Assembly (NCBI GenBank): GCA_017550745.1
Contig: JAFZOG010000041.1
Coordinates: 22,796 to 86,795 of the forward strand
Source of the DNA: Clostridia bacterium
GTDB taxonomy: Bacteria; Bacillota; Clostridia; Christensenellales; Aristaeellaceae
Length of the DNA: 64,000 nt
Reading direction: 5' to 3'
Positions within the stretch are counted from its first letter, which is position 1. Every line of letters starts with the position of its first letter. The translations under genes and the position numbers were made by a program. Below, one piece after another: positions 35,600 through 44,374 of this stretch. Under the pieces are notes generated by a model. It did not search any database. It saw only the letters and a program-made list of their open reading frames with translations, and was not told where the DNA came from.

Positions 35600-35760
35600 A
35601 ATCCGCTTTCAAAAGAAGGGCCAGAGCTTCCTTTCGCTTCGCATGCTTTGGCACTGGGGGAAACGCTGCCACGGGAACGGCTGCGCCGCGTCCGCGGCAG
35701 CCAGGCGTAAGCCCCTTTAAGCTCCGCAAAGGCAGGCAACGGCCTGATAAAGAATCATAG
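35600..35760 (+). promoter_or_regulatory. Structured leader RNA candidate of the EPS operon
   Basis: The leader between promoter and first gene is GC-rich and foldable. GGCTG...CCGCG pairs with CGCGG...CAGCC (about 35679-35703), an outer GGGG/CCCC pair encloses this, and TGCTTTG can pair with CAAAGGCA near 35725. A c-di-GMP or c-di-AMP riboswitch would be attractive in this context, but the conserved cores of the classes I know are not visible. No terminator with a T-run follows. Confidence 0.3.
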
Positions 35761-35806
35761 CGCCCGGCGATTGGAAATATTTCTATTCGGAAGAGGGAAA
35801 AGGAAA

Positions 35807-37255
35807 GTGTATAAAAGGATGGTTCAGGGCTGGCTGAAGCATATCGATTTCATCCTGTTGGACGAACTGAGCCTTTCTCTTGTATTGTTTTCAGTGATCG
35901 CTGTTTCCTACCATATAAGAAAGGCCGACATTGGGCCCAACCCCTTTGGCCTCGTGGCGCTGGTGACAGAAATCAACCTGCTGCTGATCATCGCCTCCGA
36001 TTTTCTGGGAACCGTCGTGCATAACAGCGATTGGACGGAATTCAAGAACACTTTCCGGCATTGTTTCTATTTGCTTTCCTTCACGCTCCTGGCGATGCTC
36101 ATTCGCGACAGAAAAATCGTATACCGCCCGGAAATCATTTTTCTCTGTTTCTTTTTTTATCTGCTGCTGTCCTTCGCCACGCGCGTCCTCTGGCGGCGCT
36201 TCCTGTTCAAGCACGCGCGCAAAAAATATACGCAAAAGGCGCTGCTGATCGTGACATATGAGAATCACGCCCCTCCGATCCTGCGCCGCTTAAAAGAATA
36301 CGCCTTCAGCGCGTATGCGGCCAGCGGGGTCATCCTGGTGGACCGGGACGCCGCGGGAGAAGAAATCGAGGGCGTGCCGGTGGTGGCGAATATGTCCTTC
36401 GCCGCCGATTATATCTGCAAATCCTGGACGGATGAAGTGCTGTTCTTCCGTTCGTCGCTGGATGAGCGGACGCAGCAATTGATCGAGCGCTGCCGGGAGA
36501 TGGCGCTGACGCTGCACTTCTACACGCCCATTCAGGGCATCGGTGAAAACAAGCAGACCATTGAAAGGATTGCCGGCTTTGAAGTCCTTACGGCGAATAT
36601 GAACCTGATGAGCCCGTACCACGCGTTTGTCAAGCGAATGTTCGATATTGTGATCGGGCTGATCGGCAGCGCGGCTGCGCTGATGGTGATGGCGGTTACG
36701 GCGCCTATCATAAAAAAGGCGTCGCCGGGGCCGCTGCTGTTCAAACAGGAACGGGTCGGGGAAAACGGGAAAAAGTTCCATATGTACAAAATACGCTCCA
36801 TGATTACAGACGCCGACGAACGCAAGGCTGACCTGGAGGGGCAGAATTCCCACGCCGACGGCATGCTCTTTAAGATGGAATTCGACCCGCGGGTCATTGG
36901 CAACCGCATCCTCAGCGACGGGACGAAAAAAACCGGCATCGGCGATTTCATCCGGCGGACCGATCTGGATGAGCTGCCGCAGTTCTTCAACGTGCTGCGG
37001 GGCGATATGAGCGTGGTGGGCACGCGGCCGCCCACGGTGGATGAATGGGAGAAATACCAGTACCACCATCGGGCCCGCATGTCGATACGGCCCGGCGTGA
37101 CCGGATTGTGGCAGATCAACAAACAGAAGGACAATCTGCCCTTTGAGGAAGTCGTGAGGCTGGACACGGAATATATCAACAACTGGAGCGCCAGCGAGGA
37201 CATCCGGATCATCTTTCAGACGATCGCTTCCATGTTCAGAAATATCAAGAAATAG
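35807..37255 (+). CDS. Polyprenyl glycosylphosphotransferase (WcaJ/CpsE type)
   Basis: This 482-residue membrane protein starts EPS repeat-unit synthesis by moving a sugar-1-phosphate from a nucleotide sugar to undecaprenyl phosphate. The N-terminal half has four membrane helices and a CoA-binding-like cytoplasmic segment. The C-terminal bacterial sugar transferase domain has KRMFDIVIG, SPGPLLFKQERVGENGKKF, YKIRSM, RRTDLDELPQFFNVLRGDMSVVGTRP (cited in pieces as RRTDLDELPQ and GTRPP) and RPGVTGLWQ. GTG 35807 gives the common start YKR-xx-GWLKHxDF and follows a purine-rich site; ATG 35819 is the alternative. Confidence 0.93.
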   Translation: MYKRMVQGWLKHIDFILLDELSLSLVLFSVIAVSYHIRKADIGPNPFGLVALVTEINLLLIIASDFLGTVVHNSDWTEFKNTFRHCFYLLSFTLLAMLIRDRKIVYRPEIIFLCFFFYLLLSFATRVLWRRFLFKHARKKYTQKALLIVTYENHAPPILRRLKEYAFSAYAASGVILVDRDAAGEEIEGVPVVANMSFAADYICKSWTDEVLFFRSSLDERTQQLIERCREMALTLHFYTPIQGIGENKQTIERIAGFEVLTANMNLMSPYHAFVKRMFDIVIGLIGSAAALMVMAVTAPIIKKASPGPLLFKQERVGENGKKFHMYKIRSMITDADERKADLEGQNSHADGMLFKMEFDPRVIGNRILSDGTKKTGIGDFIRRTDLDELPQFFNVLRGDMSVVGTRPPTVDEWEKYQYHHRARMSIRPGVTGLWQINKQKDNLPFEEVVRLDTEYINNWSASEDIRIIFQTIASMFRNIKK

Positions 37256-37370
37256 CGGCCCGCCCTAAACCGGATTTCCTCCGCGCATCACGGAATCCAA
37301 CGGCTGATTCTTCCTCAAGTTTACACTTTGGCTTTTTCCATTTATACTTTTCATATCCGAAGCATTGTGC

Positions 37371-37376
37371 TATAAT
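37371..37376 (+). promoter_or_regulatory. Extended -10 promoter of the MotA-EAL gene
   Basis: TGCTATAAT forms an extended -10 element (TATAAT 37371-37376), with a weak TTTTCA about 17 nt upstream. The channel genes can therefore be transcribed separately from the upstream glycosylphosphotransferase. Confidence 0.6.
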
Positions 37377-37432
37377 CGTTCGAGACAGGTTTCCATTCCA
37401 CAATGACCACCACTGCTGAAGAGGAGACATGG

Positions 37433-39004
37433 ATGCGTAGACTGATTTATTCGATGATTGTCTTCATCCTGATCGGCGGCATCGTCCTGACCGCCTATGC
37501 GCCGGATGAAGTTTCCACAGTATTGATCGTCCTCATGGAAACGATTGTTTTCATTGGGGTTGTTTTTGGCATACTGCCGCTCATTCAGTATTACCATGGC
37601 TTTGAAAGGGGCCTGGACAATATCGAGCGGGCCATGGAAGTGCAGACAAGCTCCACCTGGTCAGTCATGGGGCAGATCGAGGACTTTTTTAATCAGCGCA
37701 CCATGGACAGCCTGTTTCAGAGCTATCGGGAGAAGGTCCAATCCCAGCGGGAGTCGGGGCAGATGCTGGCGGACATTGAGGATTATATCAACGATGATAT
37801 TCTGGGCATACACTCCTGGAGGAACGTGGTCATGCAGATACCGGGCACATTGACCGGCCTTGGCATCCTGGGCACCTTCATCGGCTTGATCATCGGTATC
37901 CAGGGCATCGGGTTCAGCAGCGTAAACGCCGCCCTTTCAAGCGTCCAGACGCTGCTTTCCGGTATCCAGGTGGCTTTCTATTCATCCATCGCAGGCGTTA
38001 TTCTGTCGCTGCTGTTCAATATCATCTACCGCATCGCGTGGAATGTGATGTCTCGGAATCTGGGGCTGTTCATTGAAGAATTTCATAAAAACGTCATTCC
38101 GCCGGTGGAGGAGCAGCTTCGCTATCGGGAACGCAAGGAGATCAAACAGATTACCGATCTGCTGGAGCGGCTGCCCAGGGGAGGCGCTTTTTCCGTTTCC
38201 AACGGCGGCGGCTCTCCGGCGCAGGGGCAGAGCAGCAGCAACGAGCAGATCCTGATGCCCCAGATCCTGCAGGGATTGAAGGACGGGGAGTTCGTGTTCT
38301 ATCTCCAGCCCCGCTTCGACCTGAACAACCGCAAAGTGGTGGGCGCGGAAGCGCTTGTGCGCTGGAACCACGGCAAATTGGGCACGGTGTCGCCGGCTGT
38401 TTTCATTCCCGTGCTGGAAAGCAACGGCTATATCACCAAGCTGGATCAGTATATTTGGGAGCAGGTCTGCGCCACCATCCGCCGCTGGATCGACAGCGGC
38501 CTCCGCCCGGTTCCCGTGACGATCAATGTGACCAAGACTGATATCATGGCCATGGACACCGCGCAGTTCTTCATCGATATGCTGAAGAAATACCGGCTTC
38601 CGCCGCGGCAGCTGGATATTGATATTGCTGAAAACGCCTATATGCAGTCCAGCGCCGCTGTGCTGGAAACGGAGATGAAGCTGCGGCAGAACGGCTTTCG
38701 GGTGGCTGTGGACGGGTTTGACGGCAACTTTGTCGCCCTCATGTCCGTGGACGGCCTGCAGGCGGATATGCTGAAGCTGGATCTGCGCCGTTTTGCCGGC
38801 AACCAGAACCAGGCGGCCCTGAACGGCCTGTTTGAGCAGGCCAGAAAGCTCCAGTTCAACGTCACGGTGGAAGGCATCGAAAGCATGGAGCAGATGTCCA
38901 TGCTGCGCAAATGCGGCTGCAGCGAGGGCCAGGGCTTCTATCTGTCCAAGCCCATGTCTGTGCAGGAATTTGAAACCATGACGAGCGAGGAAGGCAATAA
39001 ATGA
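37433..39004 (+). CDS. MotA/ExbB-like channel subunit fused to an EAL domain
   Basis: This 523-residue protein has two N-terminal helices (about 5-22 and 30-51), a cytoplasmic helical loop, and two further helices carrying the MotA/TolQ/ExbB signature: IPGTLTGLGILGTFIGLIIG and LLSGIQVAFYSSIAGVILSL (about 135-200). A Gly/Ser linker leads to a complete-length EAL domain (about 278-515). EALVRW (Glu306), INVTKTDI, LKLD, VTVEGIE and GCSEGQGFYLSKP are kept. The metal-binding DDF is VDGFDG (427-431), so phosphodiesterase activity is doubtful and c-di-GMP sensing more likely. ATG 37433 follows GAGGAG. It overlaps the next gene by ATGA. I infer an ion channel gated by c-di-GMP. Confidence 0.85.
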   Translation: MRRLIYSMIVFILIGGIVLTAYAPDEVSTVLIVLMETIVFIGVVFGILPLIQYYHGFERGLDNIERAMEVQTSSTWSVMGQIEDFFNQRTMDSLFQSYREKVQSQRESGQMLADIEDYINDDILGIHSWRNVVMQIPGTLTGLGILGTFIGLIIGIQGIGFSSVNAALSSVQTLLSGIQVAFYSSIAGVILSLLFNIIYRIAWNVMSRNLGLFIEEFHKNVIPPVEEQLRYRERKEIKQITDLLERLPRGGAFSVSNGGGSPAQGQSSSNEQILMPQILQGLKDGEFVFYLQPRFDLNNRKVVGAEALVRWNHGKLGTVSPAVFIPVLESNGYITKLDQYIWEQVCATIRRWIDSGLRPVPVTINVTKTDIMAMDTAQFFIDMLKKYRLPPRQLDIDIAENAYMQSSAAVLETEMKLRQNGFRVAVDGFDGNFVALMSVDGLQADMLKLDLRRFAGNQNQAALNGLFEQARKLQFNVTVEGIESMEQMSMLRKCGCSEGQGFYLSKPMSVQEFETMTSEEGNK

Positions 39005-40740
39005 GGCGGCGGAGAAACTCAGAGCAAGATAATGAATATAATTTTTGGCAGTCCGCTTCGGATATGTTCAGCGCGCTGCTGCTGATTTTGATGCTCGTGA
39101 TCCTGCTGCTCGGCTTGTATCTGGTGCATGTTCCCGATAATGCCCAGGTCGATCCCTATGCGGGCAACACTTATGTGGAAGAAAACCACGACGACGATAA
39201 CGGGCACATTACTCCGTCGCCTTCCCCTACCGCGTTTTTCTGGTTCGGCGGCGGCGACGGCGGAGGCGGCGGCGGAGAAACCCCGCATCCCACCTATGTT
39301 TGGGCAACAACCTCCGTCTCTCCCTCTCCCACCATATCGCCAACGCCTGATTTGGAGGGCGGCGGCGCAGGCGGAGGCGGCGGCGGTACAGGCGGCGGCG
39401 AGGGGGCCGGCGAGGGCCCCGGCGACGAGCCTGATCTGGGCATGAAATCAGCCGTTTATGTGATGCTGGTGGACGCTGAGACAGAGCGCGCCGTCAAGGA
39501 GCCGAACGTTGAGTTTGAGCTGTACGGCGCTACCGACACGCTGCAGATCCTGAACACTTACTATCCGCAGCGGATCAGCTATCGTTTCTATGAAACGACG
39601 GAAACGGGCGCCTTCTATTTCCCGGAGAAGCTGGTATGGGGGAAGTATACGCTGCATGAGCTGACCGAGCCGGAAGGCTACGACGCGTCGGAAAACATTG
39701 AGTTCTTCCTGGGTGAAAACTTTGACTGGACGGATCCGCTGGTCGTGAAGGTGCCGATATATCCCTCCAGGAATATCGTGCGGGTGCAGATGACGGACGC
39801 GGAAACCGGCCAGCCCGTGGCAGGCGGATCGTTTGACGTGGTGGCGGTGGAAAACGTGATCACCGCGGACGGCACCCTGCGCTATCGGGCGGGCCAGGTG
39901 GTCTCGGTCATCGAGATCGGCGAAGAGGGCTACGGGGAAAGCGAAGAAATCTATCTGGGCCAGTATCAGCTGCGCCAGCGGGACGTGCCGCCCTATTACG
40001 CCAGCCTGCTGGAGGATACAGAGATCCAGGTGGAAAAGAAATCCCGCGTGCTTCCCGCTGTCAACCAGTTCATCTGCCAGCGGACGAAGGTGCGCTTTAC
40101 ACTGGCGGATGAACTGTATCCGACGCGCGGCATCGCCAACGCTTCCTTCCTGGTTTACGCCGGGTATGGCAGCCTGGATGCGATGGAAGTGACCACCGAC
40201 ACCAACGGGCAGTTTACCCTGAACGAATTGGAAAAGGGCCTCACATACCGCATCGTCCAGACGGCTTCCACCGGCAATTACCAGAAGGCGAATCAGGAAC
40301 TGGCCGTATCCATCGACCCCAGCGGCCGCATCGACGGCGAGCCGGAGGCGGAAGTGACCATGGCAAACCGCCTGATCCGCGCGCAAATCGGCATCACGGA
40401 TGAGTTCAGCAGCCTGCAGGTTCCGGGCGTGAGCCTGGCCCTGTATGCACAGGATGACACCCTGATCCGCGCCTGGACCAGCTCGGGCACGCCGCTGATG
40501 TTTGACACGCTGTCCCCCGGGAACTATTACCTGATCAAGGACGCGGATCGGGAGAGCCACTACGACATCCACATCATGGACACGGCTGAGGTGCAGAAGA
40601 TCAATATCTACACCACGTATCTGATGCATTATGTGATCATCGGCGTGCTGGCTACGCTCGGCGTGGCGCTGGTCGTGTTGGTCATCGTGCTGCAGGTGCG
40701 CAGAATCAGGAAGAAGAGGAATTCACAGAACAGGTCTTAA
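39001..40740 (+). CDS. MotB/ZorB-like membrane segment with SpaA/Cna-B domains
   Basis: This 579-residue protein begins with a basic cytoplasmic tail and EYNFWQSASDMFSALLLILM, where Asp21 at the head of the helix matches the ion-carrying Asp of MotB and ZorB. Instead of an OmpA-like peptidoglycan-binding domain it has a Pro/Ser then Gly-rich linker (about 60-155) and four prealbumin-like SpaA/Cna-B-type modules (about 155-530; for example VYVMLVDAETERAVKEPNVEFELYG starts the first). A second helix (about 541-565) and a basic tail end the protein. It overlaps the MotA-EAL gene by ATGA, so the two form one complex by inference. Isopeptide Lys/Asn residues were not verified. Confidence 0.8.
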   Translation: MRRRRNSEQDNEYNFWQSASDMFSALLLILMLVILLLGLYLVHVPDNAQVDPYAGNTYVEENHDDDNGHITPSPSPTAFFWFGGGDGGGGGGETPHPTYVWATTSVSPSPTISPTPDLEGGGAGGGGGGTGGGEGAGEGPGDEPDLGMKSAVYVMLVDAETERAVKEPNVEFELYGATDTLQILNTYYPQRISYRFYETTETGAFYFPEKLVWGKYTLHELTEPEGYDASENIEFFLGENFDWTDPLVVKVPIYPSRNIVRVQMTDAETGQPVAGGSFDVVAVENVITADGTLRYRAGQVVSVIEIGEEGYGESEEIYLGQYQLRQRDVPPYYASLLEDTEIQVEKKSRVLPAVNQFICQRTKVRFTLADELYPTRGIANASFLVYAGYGSLDAMEVTTDTNGQFTLNELEKGLTYRIVQTASTGNYQKANQELAVSIDPSGRIDGEPEAEVTMANRLIRAQIGITDEFSSLQVPGVSLALYAQDDTLIRAWTSSGTPLMFDTLSPGNYYLIKDADRESHYDIHIMDTAEVQKINIYTTYLMHYVIIGVLATLGVALVVLVIVLQVRRIRKKRNSQNRS

Positions 40741-40753
40741 TGCATTGAGGTGA

Positions 40754-43597
40754 ATGTTCTTGCAGAATAACAGCAATTTGTCGGCCACCGGCATCCACGT
40801 GCGCATCAGCGACCTGCTGTTTGCCTTTCAGAAACGTTGGATGGTCATCGTCAGCGCGACCATGATCGGCGTGGTGATGGGGTTGATCATCTCCGCCATG
40901 TCATATGTGCAGTCTTCCTTTACCACATATGAAATCAATGGGTCCTTCGCCGTTACGGCCATGAACCCCAGCGGGCTGTATATCAACAACAACTCCAACC
41001 CGTCCAACAACGACTACCACCTGGCGGAAGACATGATGGACGCGGTCAAATACCTGATCAAAAGCGACCATGTGTTCAACGACGTGATCAACAGCCAGGA
41101 ATTGCTGGGTTATAACGTCACGCAGCTGAAAAGCATGGTGAGCCTGATCCAGTACAATACCACGCAGATCCTGGAAATGAAATTCAACTGGCCCAACGCG
41201 GAGGACGGCATCGGCATCTGGAACGCCATCGTGGAGCATGCCAGCGCGCTGCTTCCCATGGCGCTGAAGCTGGGCTCCCTGGAGGTCATCAACGAGCCCA
41301 CCGCCGAAATGATCGGCATGGCGGGATCGGGCAATAAGCTGGCGGTGCTGCTGGCGCTGCTGGGGTTTGGCACCGGCGTGGGCTTCGCGGTGATTGAGCT
41401 GCTGATCCATCCCACGCTGAATAACGTGCACGACGTGGAGACCATGTTTGGCCTGGAAACCATCGGCGTCATTCCCCAGGATAAGGAGCATTACAGGACC
41501 CGCGGCTCGATCCTGGCCCCGGAGGATACGGGTTCGTCTACGGTGCTTCAAAGCTTCTCGGCAGCGGCCTATATCCTGCGCAACCGCCTGGGCGACCGGG
41601 AGAAGCATCATTGCTTTTACGTCACCTCCGCCATTTCCGGGGAAGGAAAAACGACCGTTGCGGCGCATCTGGCCGTTCAGCTGTCCGATATGGAGCACCG
41701 CACGCTGCTGATCGACTTTGACACCCGCAACCCCAGCCTGGGCGCGCTGTTTCTGGATAAGGTGGATTATGCCCGCTCCCTGAACGCGCTGTACCGGGGC
41801 GACGCTACCGAAGAGGAAGCGATCACCACCCTCACCGGTTATCTGGATCTGCTGCCCACCATGCTGGAGCACAACGTCATTTCCCTGGACAGCACCATTG
41901 TGGAAATGATTCAGCGGCTCCAGGAAAAATACGAATACGTGATCCTGGACGCGCCGTCCGTGGGCCAGGTTTCCGATACGCTGAGCCTGAACCAGGTGGC
42001 CAATACGGTGCTGTTTGTGGTGGGCTATGATATTTCCACCATCCCCGATATACAGAGCGCGCTGGAAAAGCTGGATAAGTCCGGCACCCGGGTGCTGGGA
42101 TGCGTGGTGAATAATGTGTCCTCCAGCCGGAACCTGGCATTGGGCAACAATGGCGAGGGACGCAGAAAAAACTCCAAGGACAAGAAAAAAGCTCCATTGA
42201 GTGATCCGGCGCAGAAAGAGGAAAAGTCGGCGGCGGAAGAAATCATGGACGGCGCCAGCCAGAAAAAACAGAAAAAGGGTGAGAAAAAACCGGGGCTGTT
42301 CTCCGGCCGAAAGAAAGAAAACCAGGAAGCTGAGCCGGCGCCTGCCGCGCCTGCCGCCAAAGAGGTTTCCGGCCCGAAAAACATCTTTGAAGAATTGATA
42401 GAGCAGGAGACAAAACAGGAAGGCAAAACGGACGCCGATCATATGGCGGAGCTGCTTCGCATGGGCATCACCAATGACTGGGGAAGCGACGCGGAGGAGA
42501 TGGACGCTTCCGGCAGCGGTTATGACACGAGCGCCGCTGCGGAGGAAGCTGTAATTCCGGAGGCAGATAAACCTGCCGAGCCTGAAACCAAGGCCGAAGA
42601 ATCCGCACCGGAGGAAGCAGCAAGCCCGGAGACGGATATGCCCGCTGAGCCGGAAAACGAAGATGAAGTATCCGAACCGGAGGAGGAAGAAGCTCCGGAG
42701 ACGGAAACGTACGACGACTCGGAAGACGAAGCCGGGGAATCCGAACCGGAGGAGGAAGAAGACTCGAATACGGAAGTGTTTGACGAACCGGAGGATGAAG
42801 ACGAAGAATCTGAGTCGGAGGAAGACGAAGACTCGGAGACGGAGATATTGACCGAATGGGAGAATGAAGACGAGGAATCCGAATCGGAGGAAGACGAAGA
42901 CTCGGAGACGGAGATATTGACCGAATGGGAGAATGAAGACGAGGAATCTGAGTCGGAGGAAGAGGAAGACTCTGAGACGGATGTATTGACCGACTGGGAA
43001 AATGAAGATGAGGAATCCGAAACGGATGAAGAGGAAGACTCGGAGACGGAGATAATGACCGAATGGGAGAATGAAGACGAGGAATCCGAATCGGAGGACG
43101 AGGAAGACTTAGAGACGGATTTGTTTGACGACCCGGAGGATGAAGACGAAGAATCTGAGTCGGAGGAAGAGGAAGACTCGGAGACGGATGTATTGACTGA
43201 ATGGGAGAATGAAGACGAGGAATCCGAATCAGAGGAAGAGGAAGACTCGGAGACGGATGTATTGACCGAATGGGAGAATGAAGACGAGGAATCTGAGTCG
43301 GAGGAAGAGGAAGACTTAGAGACGGATTTGTTTGACGACCCGGAGGATGAAGACGAAGAATCTGAGTCGGAGGAAGAGGAAGACTCGGAGACGGATGTAT
43401 TGACCGACTGGGAAAATGAAGATGAGGAATCCGAAACGGAGGAAACAGCCATCCCGAAGATGGATCTGTTTGCCGGACTGGAAAAAGAAGTCATAGGAAT
43501 GCCTCCGTACAAGATGAAATCCCATAAAAAAGATAAACAGGAGAAAAAGGCAAAAAAGGATAAACAGGGGAACAAAGGGAAAAAGCATAAAAAGTAA
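40754..43597 (+). CDS. Wzz-like chain regulator fused to BY-kinase, acidic repeat tail
   Basis: This 947-residue protein has a Wzz domain with flanking helices (about 31-52 and 195-215), then a BY-kinase-type ATPase: Walker A SAISGEGKTTVAAH, A' LLIDFDTRNPSLG and Walker B YVILDAPSV. Such proteins control EPS chain length and export through autophosphorylation cycles. A C-terminal Tyr cluster is not evident. Instead about 400 residues follow, including some ten 23-residue acidic repeats (ENEDEESESEE...TEW type), ending in a Lys-rich tail. ATG 40754 is close to GAGG; TTG 40760 has better spacing. The coupled position after the channel pair suggests interplay. Confidence 0.88.
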   Translation: MFLQNNSNLSATGIHVRISDLLFAFQKRWMVIVSATMIGVVMGLIISAMSYVQSSFTTYEINGSFAVTAMNPSGLYINNNSNPSNNDYHLAEDMMDAVKYLIKSDHVFNDVINSQELLGYNVTQLKSMVSLIQYNTTQILEMKFNWPNAEDGIGIWNAIVEHASALLPMALKLGSLEVINEPTAEMIGMAGSGNKLAVLLALLGFGTGVGFAVIELLIHPTLNNVHDVETMFGLETIGVIPQDKEHYRTRGSILAPEDTGSSTVLQSFSAAAYILRNRLGDREKHHCFYVTSAISGEGKTTVAAHLAVQLSDMEHRTLLIDFDTRNPSLGALFLDKVDYARSLNALYRGDATEEEAITTLTGYLDLLPTMLEHNVISLDSTIVEMIQRLQEKYEYVILDAPSVGQVSDTLSLNQVANTVLFVVGYDISTIPDIQSALEKLDKSGTRVLGCVVNNVSSSRNLALGNNGEGRRKNSKDKKKAPLSDPAQKEEKSAAEEIMDGASQKKQKKGEKKPGLFSGRKKENQEAEPAPAAPAAKEVSGPKNIFEELIEQETKQEGKTDADHMAELLRMGITNDWGSDAEEMDASGSGYDTSAAAEEAVIPEADKPAEPETKAEESAPEEAASPETDMPAEPENEDEVSEPEEEEAPETETYDDSEDEAGESEPEEEEDSNTEVFDEPEDEDEESESEEDEDSETEILTEWENEDEESESEEDEDSETEILTEWENEDEESESEEEEDSETDVLTDWENEDEESETDEEEDSETEIMTEWENEDEESESEDEEDLETDLFDDPEDEDEESESEEEEDSETDVLTEWENEDEESESEEEEDSETDVLTEWENEDEESESEEEEDLETDLFDDPEDEDEESESEEEEDSETDVLTDWENEDEESETEETAIPKMDLFAGLEKEVIGMPPYKMKSHKKDKQEKKAKKDKQGNKGKKHKK
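42785..43445 (+). repeat. 69-bp coding tandem repeat
   Basis: About ten in-frame units of 69 bp encode 23 residues each, with the core DEESESEE and alternating ends LTEW/LTDW or LFDD. Units with the LFDDPEDE end recur at about 207-bp intervals in the middle, indicating a higher-order duplication. Copy number is likely to vary between strains. Confidence 0.9.
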
Positions 43598-43642
43598 AAG
43601 ACTTTGTTTTCCTTTCCTGACCGGGAAAAAGGAGAGAATGCT

Positions 43643-44335
43643 TTGTTTAATCAAGACATCATGCAGATGGTCCTGATCGGGCTGATCCTGCTGTGCGGGT
43701 ATTTCTACCTGTATCAATTGGTCGCGAGCAAAACAGCCAATAAGGCATCGCTGCCGGTGATCGCCATCGTGCTGCTGGTGATTTACGCGATTATTTCCGT
43801 TTCGCTGGTGCTGATCATCAGCCAGATGGGCAGCATGGACTATATTGTGCTTTCCATGCTGGTTTTGATCACCTGTATCGGCATCGCGTCGCTGCTGTAC
43901 GGGCTGGTGAAGAATTTCCGCAGGCTGAATAAAACCGTGCTGGTTTTGTTTGTCCTGTTCCTGCTGATGGTATCTTACATTACCATCTTCTCCCGTTCCG
44001 AACGCTCCAGCACCGTGATCCTGGTCTCTTTCGATTCCATTCAGGAGGCGATCCAGCGGCGCTCCCTGGAGCCGCTGGAGCATTTAATGATGAACGTGGT
44101 CATGTTCATCCCCCTGGGAGCGCTTTTCGCGCTGCTGGATCCGGGGCATACCGATAAATGGCGTTATGTGCTGCCGCTGGGATTGATACTGACCACCGTG
44201 ATTGAAACCACCCAACTGCTGCTGCGCCTGGGCCATTGCGATTTGGAGGACTTGTTTGCCAACACGCTGGGAGCCTGCATCGGGCTTTTGCTGGTCAAAA
44301 TCTACCTGCGCTTCCGTCCGGCAAGTGAATCGTAA
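43643..44335 (+). CDS. VanZ-family membrane protein
   Basis: This 230-residue protein has five or more predicted helices and a VanZ-like C-terminal half: HLMMNVVMFIPLGALFALL, then ETTQLLLRLGHCDLEDLFANTLGACIG. VanZ-like proteins occur in glycopeptide-resistance and envelope-polysaccharide loci and have no firmly known activity. The TTG at 43643 is chosen because GGAGAG lies 6 nt upstream; the frame from 43604 has no such site. It sits between the chain regulator and the polymerase. Confidence 0.8.
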   Translation: MFNQDIMQMVLIGLILLCGYFYLYQLVASKTANKASLPVIAIVLLVIYAIISVSLVLIISQMGSMDYIVLSMLVLITCIGIASLLYGLVKNFRRLNKTVLVLFVLFLLMVSYITIFSRSERSSTVILVSFDSIQEAIQRRSLEPLEHLMMNVVMFIPLGALFALLDPGHTDKWRYVLPLGLILTTVIETTQLLLRLGHCDLEDLFANTLGACIGLLLVKIYLRFRPASES

Positions 44336-44374
44336 ATGATGGGAACCGCTGCAATGAGAGGAGGTGAATGAAGC

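Noticed and set aside
35600-35760. c-di-GMP (GEMM) or c-di-AMP (ydaO) riboswitch
   Set aside because: The conserved core sequences of these classes were looked for and are not visible, so only a generic structured leader is proposed.
37433-40740. Zorya-type antiphage defence (ZorAB)
   Set aside because: The membrane cores are similar, but there are no ZorC/D/E genes, the B-subunit lacks an OmpA domain, and the setting is an EPS operon.
37433-40740. Flagellar stator MotAB
   Set aside because: No flagellar genes are present, and the EAL and SpaA-type parts do not fit a flagellar stator.
42785-43445. CRISPR array
   Set aside because: The 69-bp units are contiguous, in frame and coding, with no unique spacers. 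No cas genes are present.
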